Shown piece by piece: positions 16,767 through 24,492 of a stretch of DNA of 64,000 nucleotides. The stretch comes from Streptomyces melanogenes (GTDB lineage: Bacteria; Actinomycetota; Actinomycetes; Streptomycetales; Streptomycetaceae), in assembly GCF_014649795.1 (NCBI RefSeq), contig NZ_BMTS01000014.1, positions 1 to 64,000 on the forward strand, written 5' to 3'. Under the pieces are notes generated by a model. It was not told the DNA's origin. It searched no databases and saw nothing but the letters and a program-made list of their open reading frames with translations. Position 1 is the stretch's first letter. The number at the start of each line of letters is the position of its first letter. Both the position numbers and the translations under genes were made by a program.

Positions 16767-17987
16767 TCAGCGTCGCCGCCGCACGGCGTACGCGACCGCC
16801 CCCGCGGCCAGCACCGCGCTGCCCGCCACCACCGACGACGGCGGCAGCGCGAAGGCGAGCAGCAGGCACCCGGCCAGCCCGCAGGCCGCGAGCAGCCGCC
16901 CGCCGCGGCCCGGACCGAGCGTCCAGGCCGACGCGTTGGCGATCGCGTAATAGACGAGCACGCCGAACGACGAGAAGCCGATCGCCCCGCGCAGATCGGC
17001 CGTCGCCGCAAGCACCGCCACCACGGCGCCCACCGCGACCTCCGCCCGGTGCGGCACCCGGAACCGGGGGTGCACGGCGGCCAGCGCACCCGGCAGATGG
17101 CCGTCCCTGGCCATCGCGAGGACCGTGCGCGAGACCCCCAGCACCAGCGCGAGCAGGGAGCCGAGCGCGGCGACCGCCGCCCCGGCCCGCACCACCGGCA
17201 CCAGCGCCGGCGCGCCCGCCGCCCGCACCGCGTCGGCGAGCGGCGCCGACGCCCGACCGAGACCGTCCGCGCCCAGTACGGAGAGGACAGCCACCGCGAC
17301 ACAGACATAGACGGCCAGCGCGATGCCCAGCGCCAGGGGAACGGCGCGCGGGATCGTCCGGGCCGGATCGCGCACCTCCTCCCCGAGGGTGGCGATCCGG
17401 GCGTAGCCGGCGAACGCGAAGAAGAGCAGCCCCGCCGCCTGGAGCAGCCCCGCCCCGCCCCCGGACAGCCCGACGTCCGGGCGCCCGGCGGCGGACGACC
17501 CCAGGCAGGTCGCCACCACCGCCGCGAGGACCGCGAGCACCAGCGCCACGATCGCCCGCGTCAGCCACGCCGACTTCTGCACACCCCCGTAGTTCACGGC
17601 GGTCAGCGCCACCACCGCCGCGACCGCCACCAAGTGGGCCTGCCCCGGACAGACATAGGCGCCCACGGTCAGCGCCATCGCCGCACACGAGGAGGTCTTG
17701 CCGACGACGAACCCCCAGCCCGCCAGGTAGCCCCAGAACGGCCCGAGCCGCTCCCGCCCGTACACATAGGTGCCACCGGACGCGGGATAGCGGGCGGCGA
17801 GCCGTGCCGAGGCCATGGCGTTGCAGTACGCGACGGCCGCGGCCAGCGCCAGCGCGGCCAGCAGCCCGGTCCCGGCCGCCTCCGCGGCGGGGGCGAGCGC
17901 GGCGAAGACCCCGGCGCCGACCATCGAGCCGAGCCCGATGACCACGGCGTCGAAGACGCCGAGGGTGCGGCGCAGTTCCTGTGTCAT
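16767..17987 (-). CDS. APC-family amino acid permease
   Basis: 406-residue integral membrane transporter with about 11-12 hydrophobic helices. Helix 1 carries the APC signature VVIGLGSMVGAGVFAAL, followed by ARYPASGGTYVYGRERLG and FFAFAGYARIATLGEEVRDP, the substrate- and cation-site region of amino-acid/polyamine permeases. The start ATG 17987 gives the canonical hydrophilic N-terminus; a longer frame begins at 18050. The substrate cannot be deduced. It stands alone, convergent with the YccF gene and divergent from the small membrane protein downstream. Confidence 0.85.
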   Translation of the reverse strand: MTQELRRTLGVFDAVVIGLGSMVGAGVFAALAPAAEAAGTGLLAALALAAAVAYCNAMASARLAARYPASGGTYVYGRERLGPFWGYLAGWGFVVGKTSSCAAMALTVGAYVCPGQAHLVAVAAVVALTAVNYGGVQKSAWLTRAIVALVLAVLAAVVATCLGSSAAGRPDVGLSGGGAGLLQAAGLLFFAFAGYARIATLGEEVRDPARTIPRAVPLALGIALAVYVCVAVAVLSVLGADGLGRASAPLADAVRAAGAPALVPVVRAGAAVAALGSLLALVLGVSRTVLAMARDGHLPGALAAVHPRFRVPHRAEVAVGAVVAVLAATADLRGAIGFSSFGVLVYYAIANASAWTLGPGRGGRLLAACGLAGCLLLAFALPPSSVVAGSAVLAAGAVAYAVRRRR

Positions 17988-18093
17988 GCGCCGCACCCTA
18001 GCCACCGGCGCAACCGCGGCCCGAAGGGAGGACGTCTTCCCGGGCAACACGACATGACATAAGACGACACCGAACGAAAGGCAGGTTCAGGAC

Positions 18094-18366
18094 ATGGGCA
18101 TCGTCAGCTGGATCATCCTCGGCCTGCTCGCCGGAGCAATAGCCAAGATCCTGCTCCCCGGGCGGGACCCGGGCGGTCTGATCGGCACGACCGTCATAGG
18201 GATCGCGGGTGCGTTCGTCGGCGGCTGGATCTCGGCCCGCTGGCTGGACCGTCCCATCGCCAACCATTTCTATGACGGCGCCACTTGGGCGGCTGCGGTC
18301 GGCGGCTCTCTCGTGTTGCTGATCGCCTACCGCATAGTCTTCGGCAACTCGCGCGACCGCCGCTGA
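18094..18366 (+). CDS. GlsB/YeaQ/YmgE-family stress membrane protein
   Basis: 90-residue, three-helix membrane protein with the family pattern ILGLLAGAIAKILLPGRDPG and then TTVIGIAGAFVGGWI (transglycosylase-associated protein family). Members are induced by general stress in several bacteria; the molecular function is unknown. The start ATG 18094 has a GGCAGG-type upstream site. It converges with the AlkB-like gene 21 bp downstream. Confidence 0.85.
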   Translation: MGIVSWIILGLLAGAIAKILLPGRDPGGLIGTTVIGIAGAFVGGWISARWLDRPIANHFYDGATWAAAVGGSLVLLIAYRIVFGNSRDRR

Positions 18367-18387
18367 GGCCGTCAGCGGGCCGGCGGG

Positions 18388-19053
18388 TCAGTCCTTCAGC
18401 CCGGTCTCGCGCAGTGTCAGGTTGAGGCGGCCGCCGGGCAGGCCGGTGACCGCCGGGTCGCCTGTGCCGGGGAGCACCTTCGGTACGCCGTGGAAGGCGA
18501 AGCGCGAGGGGCCGCCGAAGACGAACAAGTCGCCCGAGGCCAGCTCGACATCGGTGTAGGGGCGGCCCCGGTCCTCGGTGTTGCCGAAGCGGAAGAGGCA
18601 ACTGTCGCCGATGCTGAGCGAGACCACGGGCGCGCCGGAGCGCTCGTCCTTGTCCTGGTGCATCCCCATGCGCGCGTCGCCGTCGTAGAAGTTGATCAGT
18701 GCGGTGTCGGGGGAGTAGCCGTCCCCGGCGGCGGGGTCGTCGTACGCGTCGGCCAGGGCGGCGCGGCCCAGCGCGGCGAGCCAGTCGGGGAAGGCGGCGA
18801 CGGGGCGGCCGTTCACGTCGTCGGCGGTGCGGGTGTACCGGTAGGGCTGCCAGTGCCAGCCGACGCAGACGGTCTGCACGGACATGACACCGCCGCCCGG
18901 CAGCACGGTGTGCCGGATGGGGACGGGCCCCCGCGCCCACTCCCGGCAGGCGGCCACCAGCTCCCGCTGCCGTTCGGGCGGAAGCCACCCCGGCACGTGC
19001 ACGGCGCCGGGTGCGACGACGGCGCGCGGCCGGGGGAACAGGGCGTCGCTCAT
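18388..19053 (-). CDS. AlkB-like 2-oxoglutarate/Fe(II)-dependent dioxygenase
   Basis: 221 residues. The double-stranded beta-helix ligands are complete: His132 and Asp134 (GMHQDKDE) and His188 (RFAFHGV), with the 2-oxoglutarate-binding arginines in GRLNLTLRETG (Arg209, Arg215). ALINFYDGDARMGMH is the AlkB signature, so oxidative demethylation of 1-methyladenine/3-methylcytosine in DNA or RNA is the likely reaction. It lies 9 bp downstream of ogt on the same strand, which makes an alkylation-repair operon. Confidence 0.88.
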   Translation of the reverse strand: MSDALFPRPRAVVAPGAVHVPGWLPPERQRELVAACREWARGPVPIRHTVLPGGGVMSVQTVCVGWHWQPYRYTRTADDVNGRPVAAFPDWLAALGRAALADAYDDPAAGDGYSPDTALINFYDGDARMGMHQDKDERSGAPVVSLSIGDSCLFRFGNTEDRGRPYTDVELASGDLFVFGGPSRFAFHGVPKVLPGTGDPAVTGLPGGRLNLTLRETGLKD

Positions 19054-19062
19054 CTGCCGGGG

Positions 19063-19614
19063 CTAGCGGGGTGCGTGGGGAACGGCGGGGCTGCCGGAGT
19101 CGCCGGGGGCCGCCACCAGGGCTCCTTCGAGCCCCAGCAGCCGCTCCTTGCGCTCCAGGCCGCCCGCGTACCCCTTCAGGGTGCCGTCGGAGCCGATGAC
19201 GCGGTGGCAGGGGCGTACGACGAGCGCGGGGTTGCGGCCGATGGCGGTGCCGACCGCGCGCACCTTCACCGAGGAGGCGCCGATCCGGCGGGCGATCTCC
19301 CCGTACGAGGTGGTGGCCCCGTACGGGATGGAGTCCAGCTCCGCCCAGACCCGGCGCTGGAAGTCGGTGCCGGCGCCGGGGGCGTACTCGATGTCGAAGC
19401 GGGTCAGCTCGCCGTCGAAGTACGCCCGCAGCTGGCGGGCGATCTCCTCGAAGGCCTCCGGCGCGCGCCGCCAGCCGTCCTGGACGACTGCGGCGCCCTT
19501 CTGGCCGGGCATGGAGAGCGAGACCAGCGCGGTCCCGCCCGTCGCGGTGGCGGACTCCTCACCGACCAGGAGCAGTTCACCGAGCGGGCTGTCGAGGGTC
19601 GCATAGACCGTCAT
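19063..19614 (-). CDS. ogt: Methylated-DNA--protein-cysteine S-methyltransferase
   Basis: 183 residues. The suicide-acceptor site RPCHRVIGSDGTLKGYAGG is intact (Cys136), preceded by the helix-turn-helix-like YGATTSYGEIARRIG. It transfers O6-alkyl groups from guanine to itself. It has no AdaA-type regulatory domain, so it is Ogt-like. It forms an operon with the AlkB-like gene. The start is ATG 19614 with AAGGAAAGGAA upstream. The last 15 or so residues are a Pro/Gly-rich extension. Confidence 0.92.
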   Translation of the reverse strand: MTVYATLDSPLGELLLVGEESATATGGTALVSLSMPGQKGAAVVQDGWRRAPEAFEEIARQLRAYFDGELTRFDIEYAPGAGTDFQRRVWAELDSIPYGATTSYGEIARRIGASSVKVRAVGTAIGRNPALVVRPCHRVIGSDGTLKGYAGGLERKERLLGLEGALVAAPGDSGSPAVPHAPR

Positions 19615-19634
19615 CGCACGTTCCTTTCCTTGCG

Positions 19635-19689
19635 ACGAGTCCTCACGGACAAGTCCCGAGTCCCGAGTCCTCGTCCACGAGTCCTCACG
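19635..19689. repeat. Direct repeats upstream of ogt
   Basis: A perfect 13-bp direct repeat ACGAGTCCTCACG lies at 19635-19647 and 19677-19689. Between them are degenerate copies of the shorter unit (C)GAGTCC. The centre-to-centre distance is 42 bp, close to four helical turns, and the block sits 20-75 bp before the ogt start. It could be an operator array for the alkylation-repair genes. Confidence 0.5.
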
Positions 19690-19756
19690 TACGAGACCGA
19701 GTCTGCGACCCCCGCCCGGCCGGGGCTGGCGGAAATCGGACAGCGCGTCCGAGGGG

Positions 19757-20245
19757 TCAGCGGTAGTTCACGAACTGCAGCGCGAAGTCGAAGTCCTTGC
19801 CCTTGAGCAGGGCCTGAACGGCCTGGAGGTCGTCGCGGCTCTTGGAGGAGACCCGCAGCTCTTCGCCCTGCACCTGCGCCTTGACGCCCTTGGGGCCCTC
19901 GTCGCGGATGACCTTGGCGACCTTCTTGGCGTTCTCCTGCGAGATGCCCTCCTCGATGGAGGCGAAGATCTTGTACTCCTTGCCGGAGAGCTGCGGCTCG
20001 CCGGCGTCCAGCGCCTTGAGCGAGATCCCGCGCTTGACCAGCTTGGTCTGGAAGACGTCGAGGATCGCGTTGACGCGGTCCTCGGAGTTGGCCTCCATCA
20101 GGATCTTCTCGCCGGACCAAGAGATCGACGCGCCCACGTTCTTGAAGTCGTAGCGCTGCGAGATCTCCTTCGCCGCCTGGTTGAGGGCGTTGTCGACCTC
20201 CTGCCGCTCGACCTTCGAGACGATGTCGAAACTGGAGTCGGCCAT
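19757..20245 (-). CDS. YajQ-family nucleotide (c-di-GMP)-binding protein
   Basis: 162 residues, the usual YajQ length. The sequence SSFDIVSKVERQEVDNALNQ opens two ferredoxin-like RNP-type folds; SQRYDFKN and the C-terminal VQALLKGKDFDFALQFVNYR are family hallmarks. Members bind c-di-GMP or RNA/ATP; the role in Streptomyces is not established. The start ATG 20245 is preceded by AAGGAG at 9 nt, so the longer frame from 20308 is rejected. Confidence 0.92.
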   Translation of the reverse strand: MADSSFDIVSKVERQEVDNALNQAAKEISQRYDFKNVGASISWSGEKILMEANSEDRVNAILDVFQTKLVKRGISLKALDAGEPQLSGKEYKIFASIEEGISQENAKKVAKVIRDEGPKGVKAQVQGEELRVSSKSRDDLQAVQALLKGKDFDFALQFVNYR

Positions 20246-20437
20246 GTCCTGTGGCTCCTTGTATCGGGTGCGTGGGGGTACGGCCTGGCTGCCGAACCGC
20301 TTCCCCAAAGCCTAGCCACCCGCGCCCCCGCGAAGCGCTGATCAACCGGGTGGCGAAGCACCCCCGGGCATCAGGTATCGTTTACGTCGTTGCCACGGAG
20401 TACCGCGAAAGCGGGACCTCCACCGGCGACATCCCAT

Positions 20438-20519
20438 GGCGGTGTGCCCGAGTGGCCAATGGGAGCGGACTGTAAATCCGTCGGCTTAGCCTACCCAGGT
20501 TCGAATCCTGGCGCCGCCA
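20438..20519 (+). tRNA. tRNA-Tyr (anticodon GTA)
   Basis: 82-nt class II tRNA. The acceptor GGCGGTG pairs with CGCCGCC, the anticodon loop CTGTAAA holds GTA, a long variable arm (GTCGGCTTAGCCTAC region) follows, and the T arm is CCAGG-TTCGAAT-CCTGG. CCA is not encoded. A TATCGT -10-like hexamer lies upstream near 20377. Confidence 0.95.
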
Positions 20520-20528
20520 CGCGATGTG

Positions 20529-20570
20529 AGACCCCCGTTGAACTGCGGAAACGCAGCTTGGCGGGGGTCT
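20529..20570 (+). terminator. Hairpin terminator after tRNA-Tyr
   Basis: AGACCCCCG pairs with CGGGGGTCT (20529-20537 with 20562-20570), with an inner hairpin CTGCG-gaaa-CGCAG, followed by TCT. It begins 9 nt after the tRNA. Confidence 0.85.
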
Positions 20571-20600
20571 TCTCGTTGATTGTGGGAGCTGCGGGGAACC

Positions 20601-21257
20601 TCAGTTCCCGGCCACCCCCTTCACCGCCACCGTCACCGGCATCGACCCGCTGATCGCCTCCAGGGTCAGGCCCGTCGTGGCCGGGGTGTCGATCAGTTCG
20701 GCCAGGAGGGCGGCGACGTCGTCGCGGGGGATGGGGCCGCGGCCCGTCGACGCGGCCAGGGTGATCAGGCCCGTGCCGGCGTCGTTCGTGAGCATTCCGG
20801 GGCGCAGAATCGTCCAGTCCAGGCCGGGGCGGGCCCGTACCGCCTCGTCGGCCGAGCCCTTGGCGCGCAGATACGCGTCGAAGATCTCGTCGCCCTCGTG
20901 GCGCGGGTCCGCGCCCATCGAGGAGACGACCAGATAGCGGCGTACGCCCGCCCGCTCCGCCGCGTCCGCGAACAGGACCGCCGCCGCGCGGTCCACCGTC
21001 TCCTTGCGGGCCGCGTCGCTGCCCGGGCCCGCGCCCGCCGCGAAGACCGCCGCGTCGGCGCCCTCCAGGGCGGCCGCGACCTCGTCCACGGACGCCGACT
21101 CCAGGTCGAGTACGACCGGCTCGGCGCCCGCCGTGCGCAGGTCGTCCGCCTGCTCCGGCTTGCGGATGATGCCCGCGACCTCGTCCCCGCGCGCCGACAG
21201 CAGCCGTTCGAGCCGCAGCGCGATCTGACCATGGCCTCCTGCGATGACAATGCGCAT
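20601..21257 (-). CDS. NAD(P)-binding SDR-like (NmrA/YwnB type) protein
   Basis: 218 residues. The Rossmann nucleotide site is N-terminal (MRIVIAGGHGQIALRLERLL, a GxxGxx variant). YLVVSSMGAD and an AYLRAKGSADE segment resemble atypical short-chain dehydrogenases that act as NAD(P)H-dependent sugar-epimerase-like reductases or redox sensors. The substrate is unknown. ATG 21257 lies 7 nt after a TACGGT -10-like hexamer on the minus strand, so the transcript may be leaderless; GTG 21263 is the alternative start. Confidence 0.8.
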   Translation of the reverse strand: MRIVIAGGHGQIALRLERLLSARGDEVAGIIRKPEQADDLRTAGAEPVVLDLESASVDEVAAALEGADAAVFAAGAGPGSDAARKETVDRAAAVLFADAAERAGVRRYLVVSSMGADPRHEGDEIFDAYLRAKGSADEAVRARPGLDWTILRPGMLTNDAGTGLITLAASTGRGPIPRDDVAALLAELIDTPATTGLTLEAISGSMPVTVAVKGVAGN

Positions 21258-21315
21258 GCTCACGACCGTACGCCGGTGCGCCGCCGGGCGCGTCCCCGCG
21301 AACCCCTTCGGGTGC

Positions 21316-22602
21316 TCAGGAGGCCCCAGGGCCCTTACCCCCTGAATCCGCCCGCCCCTGCCGCGGCAGATCCAGCGCCACCGCCGCCGCCGAGTCGCAG
21401 TACTCCCGTACCGCGCTCGTCCGGGCCACCACCCGGCCGCGGTGGATCACGATGCGGCTGTACGCGAGGGACAGGACGCCCGCGATGCGTTCGCCGCGGA
21501 CCGCCAGGAGCTCCGCCGGGAAGCCCGCCTCCACGCGGACCTCGGGCAGGCCCATCGCCTCCCGGGCCGCCGCGCTCACCGCGCCGTACGCGTCCTCGGG
21601 GCGCAGGCCCGCCTGGGAGGCGAGGAGGTACGCGGCCTCCAACGGGTCGCCCCGGCCCACCGGGTTGGCGAGGTCGCGCAGGGCGCCGCTGCCCGCCGCG
21701 ACTCGTACGCCCGCGGCCTTCAGCAGCCGTACAGGCGGCATGCCCTGACGGGCCGTTCCCTGGCGCTCCGTCATGCCGCAGCCGCCCTGCGGCAGGCAGA
21801 CCACCGCCACGCCCGCCGCCGCGAGCTGGTCGGCCGCCCGCGCCGCGGCCTCGTGCGGCAGCCGGGACAGGCCCGCGCAGGGGCCGATCGCGACGCCCGG
21901 GCGCAGCCCGGCGGTCATCGCCGCGAGCCGGGCCAGACGGGCCGGGTCGTCACCGTCCGTGTGCAGATCGACCGCGCAGCCGTGCTCGGCGGCAACCTCC
22001 AGGACCGCCTCCGTGTACCCCGCCGGGTCCGGGTCCAGGTCCGGGCAGCCGCCGACCACCGACGCGCCCATCTTCACCGCGTCCCGCAGCATCGCGAGCC
22101 CGTCCGCGCCCGCCACGCCGGTCAGCAGCCGGGGCACCGCCACCACGTTCAGCTCGGCGAGCCCGCGCAGCGAGCGACGGGTCTGCAGAGCCGCCTCCAG
22201 CGGCTCCAGGCCCCGTACGTCGTCGATCCGGACGTGCGAGCGCAGCGCGGTCGCGCCGTGGCCGAGCTGGAGCAGGGCGGCCTCCGTGGCGCGGCGCTGG
22301 ACGTCCTCCGCCCCGTACGAGACCGGGCCCTCGGGGCCGAACGCGGTCAGCGCCGTGTCGCTGTGCGCGTGCGGCTCGGCGGGCGCCGGGAGCAGCAGGA
22401 AGCCGTTCAGGTCGACCTTGGAGAAGTGCGCGGCGAGGCTCCCCGCGGTCCCGACGGCCTCGATGCGGCCGCCGCCGAGCCGGACGTCCACGGTCCGGCC
22501 GTCGGCGAGCCGGGCGCCGGACAGCAGCAGCGTGGTGGCGGCCTCGGCGGGGCCGTCCCCGGCGCCGGGGGAGTGGGCCGGCTGCGGGTGGCTGTCGGAC
22601 AT
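21316..22602 (-). CDS. Amidohydrolase-fold protein related to cytosine deaminase, active site degenerate
   Basis: 428 residues with the two-domain layout of metal-dependent hydrolases (N-terminal beta-sandwich, TIM barrel). It keeps the strand-1 HxH (EPHAH, His78/His80) and a barrel His (VDLHTD, His214). Expected residues of cytosine-deaminase relatives are missing. The catalytic Glu after HxDE is Gly217 (HTDG), the metal/substrate His of the next strand is replaced in AIGPCAGLS, and the strand-8 Asp of the usual SDNVRDP is Ser (GSGALRD). It may be a non-catalytic relative or have changed chemistry. The start ATG 22602 has a CTGGAG site 5 nt upstream. Confidence 0.75.
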   Translation of the reverse strand: MSDSHPQPAHSPGAGDGPAEAATTLLLSGARLADGRTVDVRLGGGRIEAVGTAGSLAAHFSKVDLNGFLLLPAPAEPHAHSDTALTAFGPEGPVSYGAEDVQRRATEAALLQLGHGATALRSHVRIDDVRGLEPLEAALQTRRSLRGLAELNVVAVPRLLTGVAGADGLAMLRDAVKMGASVVGGCPDLDPDPAGYTEAVLEVAAEHGCAVDLHTDGDDPARLARLAAMTAGLRPGVAIGPCAGLSRLPHEAAARAADQLAAAGVAVVCLPQGGCGMTERQGTARQGMPPVRLLKAAGVRVAAGSGALRDLANPVGRGDPLEAAYLLASQAGLRPEDAYGAVSAAAREAMGLPEVRVEAGFPAELLAVRGERIAGVLSLAYSRIVIHRGRVVARTSAVREYCDSAAAVALDLPRQGRADSGGKGPGAS

Positions 22603-22855
22603 CGCGCTCCAGGTGGTCCTCGGGGTCAAGATCACGCAGCGTGACCCGAGCCTAGGGGCGCACCCCCCGCGCATCGAGGAGGAGCGCAATAGTCGTACCG
22701 GTGTGGCCACGAGTGGCGTACGGGGCGGCTGGGGCGGGGAGGGCGGGAGCGGTTCGGTGGTGGGTCCCATCCGTCTCCGGAGCACCGGCAGCCCCCTGCG
22801 GGAGCCGGGTCGCGACGGCTCTCCGACGGCTCCGCGGCGGCCCGGCGAAACGGAT

Positions 22856-22885
22856 TTGGGCGATCGGCGGCCGACCGTGTAATGT
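22856..22885 (+). promoter_or_regulatory. Promoter for the tRNA-Thr/tRNA-Met/rpmG unit
   Basis: TTGGGC (22856-22861), an 18-bp spacer and TAATGT (22880-22885) place a start of transcription a few bases before tRNA-Thr at 22897. The rest of 22603-22855 holds only the leader of the amidohydrolase-like gene. Confidence 0.55.
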
Positions 22886-22896
22886 CTTCATCGCTC

Positions 22897-22969
22897 GCCC
22901 CAATAGCTCAGTCGGTAGAGCGTCTCCATGGTAAGGAGAAGGTCTACGGTTCGATTCCGTATTGGGGCT
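22897..22969 (+). tRNA. tRNA-Thr (anticodon GGT)
   Basis: 73 nt. The acceptor GCCCCAA pairs with TTGGGGC, the D arm is GCTCAGTCGGTAGAGC, the anticodon stem-loop is TCTCC-ATGGTAA-GGAGA, and the T loop is TTCGATT. Discriminator T; CCA not encoded. Confidence 0.93.
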
Positions 22970-22979
22970 CTGGTGAGAG

Positions 22980-23003
22980 GGTCCCCGCCCACAAGCGGGG
23001 ACC
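22980..23003 (+). other. Hairpin between tRNA-Thr and tRNA-Met
   Basis: GGTCCCCGC-ccacaa-GCGGGGACC is a perfect 9-bp stem in the 44-nt spacer between the two tRNAs. It has no T run. It may be a processing or spacer structure in a polycistronic tRNA transcript, or a weak terminator. Confidence 0.6.
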
Positions 23004-23013
23004 GGATCATCAA

Positions 23014-23086
23014 AGCGGTGTAGCTCAGTCGGTAGAGCAAGCGGCTCATAATCGCTGTGTCACCGGTTCAAGTCCGGTCACCGCTA
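23014..23086 (+). tRNA. tRNA-Met (anticodon CAT)
   Basis: 73 nt. The acceptor AGCGGTG pairs with CACCGCT, the D arm is GCTCAGTCGGTAGAGC, the anticodon loop CTCATAA gives CAT, and the T arm is CCGG-TTCAAGT-CCGG. The fully paired A1-T72 end points to the elongator rather than the initiator form. Confidence 0.93.
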
Positions 23087-23183
23087 CTCCAAGTAGCAAC
23101 AGTAGCCGATTGTGGGGTCGGTCTCCCGATCGGCTACTCTTTTATGCGTTCATCCGTCTATCCGTCCGTCAAGGAGCACTCAC

Positions 23184-23348
23184 GTGGCTGCCACCGACGT
23201 CCGCCCGAAGATCACGCTGGCCTGCGTGGAGTGCAAGGAGCGGAACTACATCACCAAGAAGAACCGGCGTAACAACCCGGACCGTCTTGAGATGAAGAAG
23301 CACTGCCCGCGCTGCAACTCGCACACCGCGCACCGCGAGACCCGCTAA
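23184..23348 (+). CDS. rpmG: 50S ribosomal protein L33 (zinc-binding form)
   Basis: 54 residues. Both CxxC pairs are present (CVECKERNY and HCPRCNSH), so this is the zinc-containing C+ paralogue. The start is GTG 23184, with AAGGAG 8 nt upstream. It follows tRNA-Met by about 100 nt and precedes the MaoC pair, the same order as rpmG-hadA-hadB in mycobacteria. Confidence 0.96.
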
Positions 23349-23373
23349 TCACGGGTTTAGCACTCAGGCTCGT

Positions 23374-23412
23374 ACGAGAGGCCGTTCCCTGTTACGGGGG
23401 GCGGCCTCTCGT
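23374..23412 (+). terminator. Hairpin terminator after rpmG
   Basis: ACGAGAGGCCG pairs with CGGCCTCTCGT around a 17-nt loop, 26 nt after the rpmG stop. This 11-bp GC-rich stem without a T run is typical of Streptomyces. Confidence 0.8.
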
Positions 23413-23487
23413 CGTATCCCGTTCCGCAGGTCACCAAGCCCGCAGATCGCCCAGTCCGTAGATCACCAAACAGGAGGTTGCGAGCCC

Positions 23488-23940
23488 ATGGCGCTCGACC
23501 AGTCCTTCGTGGGGCGGACCTATCCGCCCACCGCGCCGTACGAGGTCGGCCGGGAGAAGATCCGCGAATTCGCCGAGGCCGTAGGGGACGCCAACCCCGC
23601 GTACACCGACCCGGAGGCCGCCAAGGCGCTCGGGCACCCCGATGTGATCGCGCCGCCGACCTTTGTGTTCGCCATCACGTTCAAGGCCGCGGGCGTGGTG
23701 ATCGAGGACCCGCAGCTGGGCCTGGACTACAGCCGGGTCGTGCACGGCGACCAGAAGTTCGCGTACAACCGCCCGGTGCGCGCGGGGGACCGGCTCACCG
23801 TGACCTCCACCATCGAGGCGATCAAGTCCCTCGCGGGCAACGACATCCTGGACATCCGCGGCGAGGTACACGACGAGGCGGGCGAGCACGTCGTGACCGC
23901 CTTCACCAAGCTCGTGGCCCGCGCGGCCGAGGGGGAGTGA
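23488..23940 (+). CDS. MaoC-like dehydratase, N-terminal-type (HadA-like) subunit
   Basis: 150-residue single hot-dog domain. VGRTYPPTAPYEVGREKIREF and YNRPVRAGDRLTV are typical of the structural partner of (R)-hydroxyacyl dehydratases. It lacks the hydratase-2 catalytic D-x4-H motif that its neighbour has, so the two very probably form a heterodimer. A fatty-acyl (3R)-hydroxyacyl-ACP dehydration role follows from the mycobacterial HadAB homology. The start ATG 23488 is preceded by AGGAGG. The neighbour begins 2 nt after the stop. Confidence 0.88.
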   Translation: MALDQSFVGRTYPPTAPYEVGREKIREFAEAVGDANPAYTDPEAAKALGHPDVIAPPTFVFAITFKAAGVVIEDPQLGLDYSRVVHGDQKFAYNRPVRAGDRLTVTSTIEAIKSLAGNDILDIRGEVHDEAGEHVVTAFTKLVARAAEGE

Positions 23941-23942
23941 CG

Positions 23943-24377
23943 ATGAGCGCCAAGATCCGTTACGAGGACGTGGAGCCCGGCACCGAGCTGCCGGCGCAGT
24001 CCTTCCCCGTGAGTCGCGCCACACTCGTGCAGTACGCGGGCGCCTCGGGCGACTTCAACCCGATCCACTGGAACGAGAAGTTCGCCAAGGAGGTCGGGCT
24101 CCCCGACGTCATCGCGCACGGCATGTTCACCATGGCCGCGGCGATCCGGGTGGTCACCGACTGGGTGGGCGACCCGGCGGCGGTCGTCGAGTACGGGGTG
24201 CGCTTCACCAAGCCGGTCGTCGTGCCGAACGACGAGACCGGCGCGCTCGTCGAGGTCAGCGCCAAGGTCGCGGCCAAGCTGGACGACGAGGCGAGGACGG
24301 TCCGGGTCGACCTGACGGCGATGAGCGCGGGCCAGAAGGTGCTGGGCATGTCGCGCGCGGTGGTCGCGCTCGCGTGA
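23943..24377 (+). CDS. MaoC-like dehydratase, catalytic (HadB-like) subunit
   Basis: 144 residues. The catalytic hydratase-2 motif is intact (GDFNPIHWNEKFAKEVGLPD, followed by VIAHGMFTM), giving the Asp/His pair for dehydration of (3R)-hydroxyacyl thioesters. It pairs with the upstream HadA-like protein, from which it is separated by 2 nt. Substrate chain length is unknown; Streptomyces lack mycolic acids, so ordinary or specialised fatty acid synthesis is more likely. Confidence 0.9.
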   Translation: MSAKIRYEDVEPGTELPAQSFPVSRATLVQYAGASGDFNPIHWNEKFAKEVGLPDVIAHGMFTMAAAIRVVTDWVGDPAAVVEYGVRFTKPVVVPNDETGALVEVSAKVAAKLDDEARTVRVDLTAMSAGQKVLGMSRAVVALA

Positions 24378-24461
24378 GCCCACGGAACGGCCGCCGGGGC
24401 GGAAACCGGCGGCCGTTCCGCAGGGGGTGCGCCCGCGAGGAGCGTGCCCGCAGGGGTTGCG

Positions 24462-24485
24462 AAGTTAGTTATTGGCCACTAACTT
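24462..24485. promoter_or_regulatory. Operator of the TetR-family regulator (self)
   Basis: AAGTTAGT-n8-ACTAACTT, a perfect 8-bp inverted repeat, ends 7 nt before the ATG of the TetR gene. The same half-site and spacing recur before the efflux gene at 25104-25125, so it is almost certainly the regulator's own binding site. Confidence 0.8.
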
Positions 24486-24492
24486 TGTGTCC

